This document shows positions 27,406 through 36,598 of a stretch of DNA of 64,000 nucleotides, piece by piece. The notes beneath the pieces are model-generated. The model made no database searches, had not been told where the DNA came from, and worked only from the letters and a program-made list of their open reading frames with translations. The translations under genes and the position numbers were made by a program. Where the stretch lies: contig SVHH01000002.1 of NCBI GenBank assembly GCA_015055945.1, forward strand, positions 124,001 through 188,000, read 5' to 3'. Each line of letters begins with the position of its first letter. The stretch's first letter is position 1. The DNA is from Clostridiales bacterium (GTDB lineage: Bacteria > Bacillota > Clostridia > Christensenellales > Borkfalkiaceae).

Positions 27406-29271
27406 ATGAACCATTTTATTGAAGGAAAATTTGATGCTGTTGTAATCGGCGCGGGACACGCTGGTTGCGAAGCGGCACTTGCCCTTGCTAGAACGGGCTT
27501 TAATACGGCTATACTTACTCTAAACTTAGATAGTATAGCCTTTATGGCGTGCAATCCTTCTATCGGTGGCACGGCTAAAGGTCAAATCGTTCGTGAAATC
27601 GACGCGCTCGGCGGTGAAATGGGTATTAACGCTGACAACGCGTTACTTCAAATTAGAATGCTCAACCGCGGTAAAGGTGCTGCGGTGCAATCTCTCCGTG
27701 GGCAAGAAGATAAAAATTATTATCACACCATAATGAAAAAGACCTTGGAGAACACCCCTAACTTAAAAATTCTTCAAGGTGAAGCGGTAGAAATTATCGT
27801 TGACGAAGAAAACAAATGCGTTACCGGTGTAAAAACTTCTTTCGGCGGGGTTTTAGAGTGTAAAGCAGTGGTCGTTGCGACTGGGGTATATCTTAACGGT
27901 AGCATAATTGCGGGCGAATGGAGACAAAACTCTGGACCTAACGGCTTTCAATCTGCTGCAAACGGCTTGACCGAAAACCTTATTAAGTTGGGCTTTACCG
28001 TTAGAAGATTTAAGACGGGAACACCCGCAAGAGTTGATGCAAGAACTATTGATTTTTCCGTTCTTGATATTCAAGAAGGCGAAACTGATATTTATCCGTT
28101 CAGTTTTATGAGCGAACGCGTTCCACAAAAGCAAACGCCGTGCTATTTAACTTACACCAACGAACAAACCCACGATATAATCAGAGCGAACTTACACCGC
28201 TCTCCCTTATACGGTGGACTTATTAAAGGTACTGGACCGAGATATTGCCCGTCAATTGAAGATAAGGTGGTTAGATTTTCTGATAAAGAACGCCATCAAC
28301 TCTTTTTAGAGCCAGAAGGTGCTGACACCAACGAAATTTACGTGCAAGGTATGTCTACTTCTCTCCCGCACGACGTGCAAAAGGCTATGTACCGCACGGT
28401 TAAGGGGTTAGAGAATTGTGAAATTATGCGCTACGCGTACGCTATTGAGTACGACTGCATTGATTCACTTGACCTTTACCCCACGCTAGAGTATAAAAAG
28501 ATTAAAGGTTTATATACCGCTGGGCAAATTAACGGCACAAGCGGTTATGAAGAAGCGGCGGCGCAAGGGTTGATTGCGGGCTTAAACGCATCACTTCAAA
28601 TGCGTGGCGAAGCCCCCCTTATTTTATCACGCGACGACGGTTATATAGGCGTACTTATAGACGACCTTGTTACTAAGGGAACGAACGAGCCTTACCGCAT
28701 GATGACCAGCCGCGCTGAGTACCGTATAGTGCTTAGACAAGATAACCCCGACTTTAGACTTACTGAAAAGGGTAGAAAGGCTGGGCTTGTAACCGACGAG
28801 AGATACGCCGTTTACCAAAAACGCGTTGCCGAGTACACAAAAGCAACTTCTATTATGGAAACCTTGGTTAAACCTAAGGACTGTGAACAACTTATTGCTA
28901 AATATGGTTACCAAAAAGCCAACACGGCGCTGTCTTTTGCTGACCTTGTAAGGCGTGGAATACCCTTAAAAGAAGTTGTGGAAACCTTTGGCGGTTTTGA
29001 CGGTATATCAAAAGAGATTATCGACACGGTTGAAATTGATGCTAAATACGAAGGTTATTTGCAAAAGGGTTTAGACCAAATTGAAAAGGCTAAAAAATTA
29101 GAAGAAAAACTTCTTCCCGAAGATATCGACTATATGTCAATACAAGGCTTAAGAATTGAAGCAAGACAAAAACTTGATAAAATCCGCCCCGAAAACTTAG
29201 GTCAAGCGGGCAGAATTTCTGGGGTATCCCCCGCTGATATCGCCGTTTTAATGGTATATTTGAAAAGATAA
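27406..29271 (+). CDS. mnmG: tRNA uridine 5-carboxymethylaminomethyl modification enzyme MnmG
   Basis: FAD-dependent partner of MnmE in modifying wobble uridine 34 of several tRNAs. 621 aa. The FAD-binding motif VIGAGHAGCEAALA lies at the N-terminus. GPRYCPSIEDK, GLYTAGQINGTSGYEEAAAQG and the C-terminal SIQGLRIEARQKL are diagnostic. mnmE is not in the window. It is usually clustered with rsmG and the par genes, which here lie elsewhere. Confidence 0.97.
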   Translation: MNHFIEGKFDAVVIGAGHAGCEAALALARTGFNTAILTLNLDSIAFMACNPSIGGTAKGQIVREIDALGGEMGINADNALLQIRMLNRGKGAAVQSLRGQEDKNYYHTIMKKTLENTPNLKILQGEAVEIIVDEENKCVTGVKTSFGGVLECKAVVVATGVYLNGSIIAGEWRQNSGPNGFQSAANGLTENLIKLGFTVRRFKTGTPARVDARTIDFSVLDIQEGETDIYPFSFMSERVPQKQTPCYLTYTNEQTHDIIRANLHRSPLYGGLIKGTGPRYCPSIEDKVVRFSDKERHQLFLEPEGADTNEIYVQGMSTSLPHDVQKAMYRTVKGLENCEIMRYAYAIEYDCIDSLDLYPTLEYKKIKGLYTAGQINGTSGYEEAAAQGLIAGLNASLQMRGEAPLILSRDDGYIGVLIDDLVTKGTNEPYRMMTSRAEYRIVLRQDNPDFRLTEKGRKAGLVTDERYAVYQKRVAEYTKATSIMETLVKPKDCEQLIAKYGYQKANTALSFADLVRRGIPLKEVVETFGGFDGISKEIIDTVEIDAKYEGYLQKGLDQIEKAKKLEEKLLPEDIDYMSIQGLRIEARQKLDKIRPENLGQAGRISGVSPADIAVLMVYLKR

Positions 29272-29275
29272 ATGA

Positions 29276-29304
29276 AAAAGAGAGCAAATTTGCTCTCTTT
29301 TTTT
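29276..29304 (+). terminator. Terminator of mnmG
   Basis: Perfect palindrome AAAGAGAGCAAATTTGCTCTCTTT followed by T. Confidence 0.9.
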
Positions 29305-29397
29305 GATGATTTTATGATACTTAATAAAAGTGTCGCTAATAGGTATTGAATTGCAAACGGTTTTTTTGTATAATGATATTGATGAAAGGAGATATTT

Positions 29398-30750
29398 ATG
29401 AGACTTAGCGAAAAGATTAAAGCATATAGAGAAAAGAATAATATCACCCAACAAGAGTTAGCCGATAAACTTTTTGTGTCAAGGTCGACCGTCGCAAAAT
29501 GGGAACAAGGAAGGGGACTTCCGAGTAACGAACTTTTAGAAAAACTATCAAGCGAGTTAAATATTCCGTTAGAAGAATTGATTGACGAAAAGGAACTTAG
29601 GTCGCTAACCATTGACAATAATAACAATATAAAAGAGCAAAAAAAGAGTACGAAAGCAATTTTTATAATTCTTTTAAGCGTGGTTTTAATATTGTCGGGA
29701 ATATTCGCGCTTGTTCTATATAACTTAAACGAAAAGGAAGAATTGCATTATGCCTATTGTTGGGCAACTGTGGATGGCGAAACTATTAAAATTACTAGCG
29801 AAGTGCCGTCTATATACGCTTTTGAAACGGAAATTAATCGTAACGATAAAATTCACTGCTATGACAAGATAGGTAATTATAGATATCTTGACAGTATTCA
29901 AACGGGATATAAATTATACGTTACTTACGTGCCAAGTAAACTAAATTTTTCTAACGACGGTGAAATTAAAAGAATTGATATAGTGGACGATTACGTGGAA
30001 GGGCAACCGTTAATTTACGGATTTTTCTTGTCAACTGAAGAATATACGGGAGATAAAGTGCCCATTTATTGCCCAGAATTAGGATATCACTACGAAGAAT
30101 CTTATTTAGACAACAACGTTTGGCGTAAAACAGAATACAAATACCCCTATTACGTTGTTGGAACTGCCAAAAATGTAAGATTACAAAACATTGATAGAAG
30201 TAGTTGGGTGCTTTCGAAGAGCAATGTAAGGACAAGATGGAAATCAACTGTAACCGACCAAGTAGTAGAAGAAGCTAAAGGTATTGCAGTAAGTGTTGAT
30301 AGCTCCGTCGATACAATTTATGTGTACGTGATAGATAACAGTGAAAAAGGTTATAAACTGTTTGACGTACATGAAAGAAAAGATTATGGCTACACAAATC
30401 ACCAAGAAATAAAGATAGACGTTATTGATTGGGGGTATTATCAAGATGCATATAAAGTTGCAAGAAAGATACGCAACGTAGACTTTGGTGTGAATTTTTA
30501 TAACGAATTTGAACCTATCGTCATTATAGAACGCAATAAAAACGATGAAGTTGTAAAAAAAACAGAGCTTTATTCAATGGAACAAATAGGTTATCATAAT
30601 AGGTTTTTTGTCACCCAAGACAATACTAGATACGTTCAAGTATTTAAGGGGGAAATGAATTTAGGAAAGTTAGTTGTAAGCGAAAGTTTTACCCAAAAAT
30701 ACCCAACCAAAACGGGCTTTTTATATGAACATACTCTTAAGATAATATAA
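29398..30750 (+). CDS. Membrane-tethered XRE protein with extracytoplasmic domain
   Basis: 450 aa. N-terminal XRE helix-turn-helix (about 1-65: NITQQELADKLFVSRSTVAKWEQG, LNIPLEELID), a KKSTK-preceded membrane helix (about 85-108), then about 340 residues predicted outside the cell, with many aromatic residues and beta-strand character but no known motif. The layout suggests transmembrane signalling to DNA, or use of the HTH as a membrane-anchored binder. AAAGGAGATATTT gives a firm start. No operon partners. Confidence 0.85.
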   Translation: MRLSEKIKAYREKNNITQQELADKLFVSRSTVAKWEQGRGLPSNELLEKLSSELNIPLEELIDEKELRSLTIDNNNNIKEQKKSTKAIFIILLSVVLILSGIFALVLYNLNEKEELHYAYCWATVDGETIKITSEVPSIYAFETEINRNDKIHCYDKIGNYRYLDSIQTGYKLYVTYVPSKLNFSNDGEIKRIDIVDDYVEGQPLIYGFFLSTEEYTGDKVPIYCPELGYHYEESYLDNNVWRKTEYKYPYYVVGTAKNVRLQNIDRSSWVLSKSNVRTRWKSTVTDQVVEEAKGIAVSVDSSVDTIYVYVIDNSEKGYKLFDVHERKDYGYTNHQEIKIDVIDWGYYQDAYKVARKIRNVDFGVNFYNEFEPIVIIERNKNDEVVKKTELYSMEQIGYHNRFFVTQDNTRYVQVFKGEMNLGKLVVSESFTQKYPTKTGFLYEHTLKII

Positions 30751-30761
30751 AACAAGCAAAT

Positions 30762-30797
30762 AAAAAGCGCCTGATAAGGTTTAGCCTTATCGGGCGC
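30762..30797 (-). terminator. Terminator of rnpB
   Basis: 13-bp stem GCGCCTGATAAGG/CCTTATCGGGCGC (one G-U) with a T-run on the minus strand just past the RNA 3' end. Confidence 0.88.
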
Positions 30798-30803
30798 ATA
30801 TCT

Positions 30804-31157
30804 TTTTAAGACAATCTGTAAGCCGAGTTCTGTCGTGTACGGTCATTTATCTACGAATATTGTTACCAATATCCCCCAGCGATATTTGTTAAACCCTTTC
30901 GGTGAAACTCCCTTTGTGAAAAGGTTTGTCAATCTTGCGTCGGGTGGGGTTTACAGTTGCCCCATGCGTTACCGCACGGGCGGTGCGCTCTTACCGCACC
31001 TTTTCATCCTTACCTAAAAATAGGCGGTTGTTTTCTGTTGCACTTTCCTTAAAGTCACCTTCACCGGGATTTCTCCGGCACCCTGTTTCTAAAACGCTCG
31101 GACTTTCCTCATTGACAGGCTCTCCCTGCCCCCGCGACCGTATAACTGTCTTAAAAG
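30804..31157 (-). ncRNA. rnpB: RNase P RNA, class A
   Basis: Catalytic RNA of RNase P, about 354 nt. Read on the minus strand, conserved blocks appear in order: GAGGAAAGTCCGAGC, ACAGGGTGCCGG, GTGCAACAGAAA, AACCGCC, GGTAAGAGC, GGGGCAACTGTAAACCCCACC, CAAGATTGACAAAC, and CGGCTTACAG near the 3' end. Helix P1 pairs TTTTAAGACA with TGTCTTAAAA at the two ends, which sets the boundaries. The layout is class A (ancestral), not the Bacillus class B. The ORFs drawn over it are artefacts. Confidence 0.96.
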
Positions 31158-31164
31158 GAACTCT

Positions 31165-31193
31165 ATTATATATCATTTTTTTACTTTTGTAAA
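31165..31193 (-). promoter_or_regulatory. Promoter of rnpB
   Basis: On the minus strand TTTACA, 17 bases, TATAAT. The -10 ends 8 bases before the P1 helix, so transcription would begin at the mature 5' end. Confidence 0.8.
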
Positions 31194-31299
31194 GAAAAAA
31201 GACGCTTAATCTTTAAAAGGTTAACCGTCCTTTATCTTTTTTTGGCTTTTAATTTTAGCCAAATAAGGTTCTTTAATTAAAAGATTTTATTTATACCGA

Positions 31300-31468
31300 T
31301 TACAAATCGTCGGCATCTTGAACGGGTATTTCATACTTATCAAAAGGATCTACACCCGTATAAGAACCTTGTGCGTCGAAATTGCTTGTAAAAGATTTAT
31401 TACTTACAATTCTTCGCGCCTTGATTTTGACTTTTGCCGGTCGTTTTGTTCTTCTTTTTATCTCTCAT
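31300..31468 (-). pseudogene. Small conserved-looking ORF, apparently frameshifted
   Basis: A strong ribosome-binding site (AAGGGGAGGG) and ATG at 31468 open a frame MRDKKKNKTTGK that stops after 22 codons. In the +1 frame an uninterrupted basic-then-acidic peptide runs on, including ARRIVSNKSFTSNFDAQGS, then YTGVDPFDKYEIPVQDADDL and a stop at 31300. The tail looks like small Clostridia proteins ending in QDADDL (from memory). Removing one A from the A5 run after GAT would join the frames into one protein of about 55 aa. It may be a real mutation, a sequencing error, or a +1 recoding site. Confidence 0.55.
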
Positions 31469-31598
31469 AATTCCCTCCCCTTGATATTATTGTGTGCGCT
31501 ATTTTATATTTTATACAAAATTATTATAATTTCGACAAAATAAAAAAAGGGATAGCAATATTTGCTACCCCTTAGTATAAGTAATGAAAAAGTTTTTA

Positions 31599-32900
31599 TT
31601 ATGCTACAACTTCGCTCTCAGTCGCTTCTAGAGCGGCTTCTGCTTCTTCTATAATTTTTCTATCTTTTCTTGCTGCTCTAACAACAAATTGCATTGTTAT
31701 AGTAACGAAAATCATTAGTGCTGCGAACAAAATAAAAGCGTAATTATAATTGCCAAAAATATCGAAGATTGCGTTTGCAAGCGGTGCACCAAAGGCAAAA
31801 CCAGCATAGTTTACGGCAGAGAATATACCAACGATATTTGAAAAATTCTTATTGCCAAAAAGTTCGCTTGCATAAAGTGGCAACATTACCGTTTCAAGCG
31901 GAAGCGCAATAGCGGCAAAAACCATTCTACTGAACGCAAGCACAATCCCGAACGGTGTGTTGGTAACGAAAACGAGCGCGATAAGTGAAACGAACGAACA
32001 AGCAAGGCAAATATTCATAGTAACTTTTATGCCTTTTTTATCATAAATAAAACCTGTTAAGAACTTTGTGAACATTACTACAATACTGCTGAATGAAGAA
32101 ATTGTTGCAACAAGTTGTTTATCAATGCCAAGGTCGTACATATGCGGAACGGTTATACCCCCAAGACCTTGCAAAGCCATGCCCGTAAACGCGATGCAAA
32201 TGCAAGCGAGATAAAAATATGGTTTTTTAAGAATATCTTTATATTCCATACCAACCCAACCGCGACCGCGTGCCTTTTTTTGTTTCTTTTCAATTTTGAC
32301 GTTTTCAGCGCCCTTAGGTTTATCCCTAAAGAAGATTATAACGAGTGCTAACACTGCTGCAAGAACGATTGCAACCAAGGTGTAAGAATTTCTATAACCA
32401 AAGGGGTTGCCTTCTTCAAAGATGATAGGCGTTAAAATTTGAACGGCAACTGCGCCGCCAAAACCGTTTGCTGATAAAATTGCACCGGTTACCTTGCCTT
32501 TATGTTCTTCTTTAGTCCAAATGTTTACCACAGCACTCATCATAGTGGTTGTTGTCCAAGCAAGACCAACGCCGAGAAGAACGCCGCCAACATAAAACAT
32601 CCAAAGTTCAGTTGCAACCGAGTTTATAAGCGCGAAAGCAATTAAGCAAATAAATCCTGCGCAAATAAGTTTTTTAGGTCCGAATTTATTTACCAACGGG
32701 CCAAAAAACAAACTTACGACTGTAGTTGTAACGAAACGGAATGTGTCGTTTAGTGAAAACGCACTGCGCTTAAACCCTAACGCATCGGTTATTGCCGTAA
32801 GATACATCGTTCTGCCACTTGAACAAAGCCCAAGCGTTACGCAAACGATTAAAAAGCAAAGAACTATCATTACCCAAGAATAATTTAACTTCTTTTTCAC
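31599..32900 (-). CDS. MFS transporter, OFA/monocarboxylate type
   Basis: 433-aa, 12-helix major facilitator. Likeness to the oxalate/formate antiporter and monocarboxylate group is seen in GRTMYLTAITDALGFKRSAFSLNDT at the start, and in the long central loop with KKQKKARGRGW. The solute cannot be named; a small organic acid is plausible. Single gene with a stretch of about 150 AT-rich bases upstream. Confidence 0.82.
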   Translation of the reverse strand: MKKKLNYSWVMIVLCFLIVCVTLGLCSSGRTMYLTAITDALGFKRSAFSLNDTFRFVTTTVVSLFFGPLVNKFGPKKLICAGFICLIAFALINSVATELWMFYVGGVLLGVGLAWTTTTMMSAVVNIWTKEEHKGKVTGAILSANGFGGAVAVQILTPIIFEEGNPFGYRNSYTLVAIVLAAVLALVIIFFRDKPKGAENVKIEKKQKKARGRGWVGMEYKDILKKPYFYLACICIAFTGMALQGLGGITVPHMYDLGIDKQLVATISSFSSIVVMFTKFLTGFIYDKKGIKVTMNICLACSFVSLIALVFVTNTPFGIVLAFSRMVFAAIALPLETVMLPLYASELFGNKNFSNIVGIFSAVNYAGFAFGAPLANAIFDIFGNYNYAFILFAALMIFVTITMQFVVRAARKDRKIIEEAEAALEATESEVVA

Positions 32901-33030
32901 GACTTTTTACTTCCCTTTTAATAATTTATTACGCTATAAATTATCACTCTAAACGGATAAAAAAGTCAAGCAAATAACAAGCGAAAAGTTTTCGTTATAC
33001 GATATATTTTAAAATGATTAAAATTTAACA

Positions 33031-33056
33031 AAAAAAGAGAGCGTTTTGCTCTCTTT
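33031..33056 (-). terminator. Terminator of the zinc-ribbon membrane gene
   Basis: GAGAGC/GCTCTC stem with A/T runs on both sides; it serves the leftward gene ending at 33056. Confidence 0.8.
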
Positions 33057-33472
33057 TAAACTAATAAATAATAAATTATATAAAAAACTTCATATATTAT
33101 AAGAATTGAAGTTTCGATTGTGGAAATAAGCCCTAGCACGAAAACGGCGGTGGGAAGTTTTACACCACTTTTTTTAGACTTTGCGTAATTTATTATACTT
33201 ATTAGTCCTAAAACACCACTTGCCATTATACTTAAGAATGCAAGAACTGCAAGAAGCATAGAAATGTTTGCAAGTGTTTGACTCATAGCAAACAAAGCAT
33301 AAAGGGCTAAAAAAAGTCCCGCAGCACAAAGAATCACCGCTAAGTGAATCATTACAACGGATAAAATTGCTAAAAATAGAGAAGATTTTTTTCTTTTATT
33401 TATTTTACTTTTGCACTCTAAACAAAAATCATCTTCCGTTCCGATAAGTGTGCCACAATTTTTACAGTACAT
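33056..33472 (-). CDS. Zinc-ribbon membrane protein, unknown
   Basis: 138 aa. It starts with a four-Cys zinc ribbon (YCKNCGTLIGTEDDFCLECKSK), then three hydrophobic helices. The ATG at 33472 is preferred because AAGGAGAAACTT precedes it; the track start is further upstream. Proteins with this layout are common in Clostridia and have no settled role. Confidence 0.78.
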   Translation of the reverse strand: MYCKNCGTLIGTEDDFCLECKSKINKRKKSSLFLAILSVVMIHLAVILCAAGLFLALYALFAMSQTLANISMLLAVLAFLSIMASGVLGLISIINYAKSKKSGVKLPTAVFVLGLISTIETSILIIYEVFYIIYYLLV

Positions 33473-33569
33473 AAGTTTCTCCTTATCATTTTCTATAATC
33501 ATTATATAATATAATTAACGATTTTTCAACGGTGAAAATGATATTTTTGCAAAGTATCAACAAAGTAAC

Positions 33570-33598
33570 AAAAAAGAGAGCATTTTGCTCTCTTTTTT
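33570..33598 (-). terminator. Terminator of the ProB-like gene
   Basis: GAGAGCATTTTGCTCTC hairpin flanked by A6 and T6. Confidence 0.85.
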
Positions 33599-33614
33599 GG
33601 TTTTAATAGTTAAA

Positions 33615-34439
33615 TTATCTTACGCCGATGCGCGTTGCTTTTGCTTTGCCTGACAAAATGTCTTTAATAGAGTATTTTGCAGATGCAATTATAACTTTCG
33701 TTCCGTTTTTAACCGCTTCTTTAACGTATTCAAGTTTGGCTTTTGCACCGTTTGCGCCCGCACGAGATGCACCGTTGCAGTAATTTTCACACTCGGTGAT
33801 GTTTTGCAATACTTCTTCAGTATCCTTGCCACTGATTTCACTAATCAAAGTGTCGGGGTTTTTGCTGTCGCGATAAATGCCTTGGGCACTGGTTAAAATA
33901 AGCAAGGTTTCAGCCTTAACTAAGCAAGCGATTTGTGATGCGGTTTCATCATTATCCACGCACTCAACAACCTTTTTGCTCTTTTTTCTAAGCGATTGAA
34001 TTTCAAAACGGCGGCTTTCTTCAGTAGAGATTGCGTCGTTATAGTTAATAATAGGGATAGCGTTTTGTTCTTTGCAGCGAAGCAGCATTGCTTTTAAGTG
34101 TTCGCGCTTTTGCTCGTCGTTAAAGTGTTGGTGTTCAACCAAAACTTGGCGGATAGAGTATTTTGCGTCCACGTATTGACGGTAAGTTGACATCAAAATA
34201 GACTGACCTTGCGCAGCGTAGTCGGTTTTTACGTCTTCAACCGTGCCTTTAAGTTCCTTGCCGTTTCTTTTGATGTAATCAAGTCTACCCGTTTCAGCCG
34301 CACCGCTGGTTACCCAAATATAACCGGGCTTAAGTTCGCTTGATAATCTTGCGATAAGCGTATAATCGAGCATATTGCTCTCTTTATCGATAAGCGCCAT
34401 CGAGCCGATTTTGCCTACGAGTTCCACGTCAAATTTCAT
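33615..34439 (-). CDS. Amino-acid kinase family protein, glutamate 5-kinase-like
   Basis: 274 aa, closest in layout to ProB, which phosphorylates glutamate in proline synthesis. Matching spots: VTSGAAETGR (family VSSGA), AAQGQSILM, INYNDAIS (family NENDTV), VDNDETAS, LILTSAQGIY, and GANGAKAKLEYVKEA (substrate and ATP site). There is no PUA domain. No proA is nearby and several motif positions depart from ProB, so another amino-acid kinase activity is possible. Confidence 0.75.
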   Translation of the reverse strand: MKFDVELVGKIGSMALIDKESNMLDYTLIARLSSELKPGYIWVTSGAAETGRLDYIKRNGKELKGTVEDVKTDYAAQGQSILMSTYRQYVDAKYSIRQVLVEHQHFNDEQKREHLKAMLLRCKEQNAIPIINYNDAISTEESRRFEIQSLRKKSKKVVECVDNDETASQIACLVKAETLLILTSAQGIYRDSKNPDTLISEISGKDTEEVLQNITECENYCNGASRAGANGAKAKLEYVKEAVKNGTKVIIASAKYSIKDILSGKAKATRIGVR

Positions 34440-34569
34440 TTTAATCGCCTTTTAATAGATTTTATACCGATATTATATATTAAAAATGAAAAATATACAA
34501 CAAAATTAGTATTGCTTTTGATGTTTTTGGCAAAAATTAACCTAAAGACTAATTTATAAGGAGTATTTT

Positions 34570-35094
34570 ATGAAAGATAAAAAGTCAAAAACACAAGAAA
34601 ACTTGCAAACGGCTTATTTAAGAGAGTCTGGCGCTTTTAACGAGTATACTTTTTACGCCGAACAAGCAAAAAAGGACGGTTACGAGCAAATTTCTAAAAT
34701 TTTTACTCAGTTCGCATTAAACGAGCAAGCGCACGCTAAGGTTTGGTTTAAGTTGTTCCACGGTATAGCAGGCACGGAAGATAACCTAAAAGATGCCGCC
34801 GACCTTGAAAACTTTGAAAGGACCGTTCTTTACGCCGACTTTGCTAAGACCGCGCGCGAAGAAGGGTTTGACGATATTGCGGAAATTTTCGACGGTGTTG
34901 CGGCAATTGAGCGCCAGCACGAAGAAAAGTATAAGCAACTTTTAGAGTGTGTTAAAAACGACAAGTGCTTTAGTTCTGAAAAGGAAGTTTGGTGGCAATG
35001 TTCAAATTGCGGACATCGTCATAAAGGTTTAACCGCGCCTGAAAAATGTCCCGTTTGCTCTCACCCACAAGCATTTTTTTCGGTGATGCCTTAA
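34570..35094 (+). CDS. Rubrerythrin
   Basis: 174-aa non-haem iron protein that reduces hydrogen peroxide in anaerobes. The N-terminal four-helix ferritin-like domain has the diiron ligands in FNEYTFYAEQA, NEQAHAKVWFK, ADFAKTAREEGF and IERQHEEKY. The C-terminal rubredoxin-type domain (about 135-174) binds one iron through CSNCG and CPVC. AAGGAG precedes the ATG. Single gene. Confidence 0.95.
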   Translation: MKDKKSKTQENLQTAYLRESGAFNEYTFYAEQAKKDGYEQISKIFTQFALNEQAHAKVWFKLFHGIAGTEDNLKDAADLENFERTVLYADFAKTAREEGFDDIAEIFDGVAAIERQHEEKYKQLLECVKNDKCFSSEKEVWWQCSNCGHRHKGLTAPEKCPVCSHPQAFFSVMP

Positions 35095-35149
35095 TAAAAC
35101 CACTGTTATGTTAGGAAAGGCTGAAAAATGTTGTAAAAAAGAACAAAAT

Positions 35150-35193
35150 GTCATAAAAAAACGAAACCGTTGCAGTTTTTTGCAACGGTTTTA
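35150..35193. terminator. Terminator between rubrerythrin and the peptidase gene
   Basis: AACCGTTGCA/TGCAACGGTT stem. The longer T-run is on the minus strand, so it mainly serves the peptidase gene. Confidence 0.8.
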
Positions 35194-35205
35194 TGCTTTA
35201 TCCTT

Positions 35206-36474
35206 TTATTTGGCAAGGTCAAAAATTGTCTTTTTATATATTTCGTAAGCCTTAAATAAGTCTTCTTTTTTAACCTTTTCATTAGCGTCGTGAATATTGG
35301 TGTCGTAAGTTTTGAAGTCGGGCCCGAACGCGCAGCCCTTTTCAAAGCACCTTGCAAAAGTAGAGCCGCCCATAGATACTGGGGGTTTACACTTACCCAT
35401 AATTTCATTATAAGCGTTGGAAAGGGTTTTAACAAACCAACCGTCCTTATCAACCATCATAGGTTCGTGGTGGCTCTTGAAAGAGTAATCAATGCCGAAA
35501 GTATCAAAAATTTTATAGATATCTTTTGGGTCAATAGGTGCGGGAATTCTGCAATCGCAAGATATTATAACTTTATCATCAGTTTCGGTAATTAAATCAG
35601 GAGAGATGGTAACGTTACCTTGCTCATTTTTAATATCACTAATATTTTTCTTGTCGCATAAAACGAAGTCGTAAAAATCTTTAACGTCTTCGCCCATATC
35701 TAAAAAGTATGAAAAGAGCGGTTTTAGAGCGTTCTTGCCTAAATGCGGCGTAGAGCCGTGGGCGGCTTTGCCAAAACTCTCTATTCTATTTTCGCTTAAC
35801 TTTAAGCCGTGTTTTGCAAGTAATTCACTATCAATTCCGTCGCTTATAGCAGTGCAGCACGCATAGTCGCAAACGGCGTTTATAACAGTTCCGCCACTAA
35901 TGCTATGGAATTTTTTAAGTTTAGGGATAGAAAAACTTACAACGGTAACACCTTTTTCAGCATAACTTACTGGAAAGTTGCCGTCGGGAGAGAAACCATA
36001 CTTAGGCATAGTGGCTTTTGTTTTTAGGTATTCGAAATCACGCCAGCCTGATTCTTCGTTACAGCCAACAAACAATCGGAACTTTCTATTTACCTTTATA
36101 CCGCTATCTTTAAGTTCTTTCAAGGCGTAAAGCGCAAGTAAACACGGGCCTTTGTCGTCCATGATGCCCCTTGCAAACAAATATCCGTCCTTTTCAACTA
36201 GTTCAAACGGGTCACTATCCCAACCAATGCCAGTAGGAACAACGTCTAAATGTCCGATAATGCCGAGTTCTTCACCTTTGCCAAAGCAGACTTCGCCCGC
36301 ATAGTTGTCGTAATTGATGGTTTCAAAGCCAAAATCTTGTGCCTTTTTCAAGAAAAATTCTAATGCTTTTAGGTTTTCCTTGCCGAAAGGAGCATTTTCT
36401 TCCGCGGGAGCGGCTGTCGACTTGAAAGATATAAGCGTTTTAAGGTCTTGTAAAAATGCTGAATAGTTTTGCAT
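35206..36474 (-). CDS. M20-family dipeptidase, PepV-like
   Basis: Zinc metallopeptidase of the M20A group. Metal and catalytic motifs: IIGHLDVVPTG, GIMDDKGPCLLALYAL, CNEESGW, and a late HDANEKV. The lid domain lies in between. 422 aa is shorter than typical PepV (about 465). It probably cleaves dipeptides in the cytosol. The ATG at 36474 is used, since the track start is a GTG three codons earlier and neither has a strong ribosome-binding site. Confidence 0.88.
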   Translation of the reverse strand: MQNYSAFLQDLKTLISFKSTAAPAEENAPFGKENLKALEFFLKKAQDFGFETINYDNYAGEVCFGKGEELGIIGHLDVVPTGIGWDSDPFELVEKDGYLFARGIMDDKGPCLLALYALKELKDSGIKVNRKFRLFVGCNEESGWRDFEYLKTKATMPKYGFSPDGNFPVSYAEKGVTVVSFSIPKLKKFHSISGGTVINAVCDYACCTAISDGIDSELLAKHGLKLSENRIESFGKAAHGSTPHLGKNALKPLFSYFLDMGEDVKDFYDFVLCDKKNISDIKNEQGNVTISPDLITETDDKVIISCDCRIPAPIDPKDIYKIFDTFGIDYSFKSHHEPMMVDKDGWFVKTLSNAYNEIMGKCKPPVSMGGSTFARCFEKGCAFGPDFKTYDTNIHDANEKVKKEDLFKAYEIYKKTIFDLAK

Positions 36475-36598
36475 ATAACGCACCCGTATATATCATTATA
36501 TCAATATTATACTATAATTTTAAGAATATTGTATACAAAATGCTTTAAGTTTAACGTATTTATTTTGTTTTTTCGGCGTTTTGTGTTAAAATATTTTT

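Noticed and set aside
30835-31192. Plus- and minus-strand ORFs of 60-88 aa
   Set aside because: They lie within RNase P RNA, whose conserved blocks, P1 helix, promoter and terminator are all visible.
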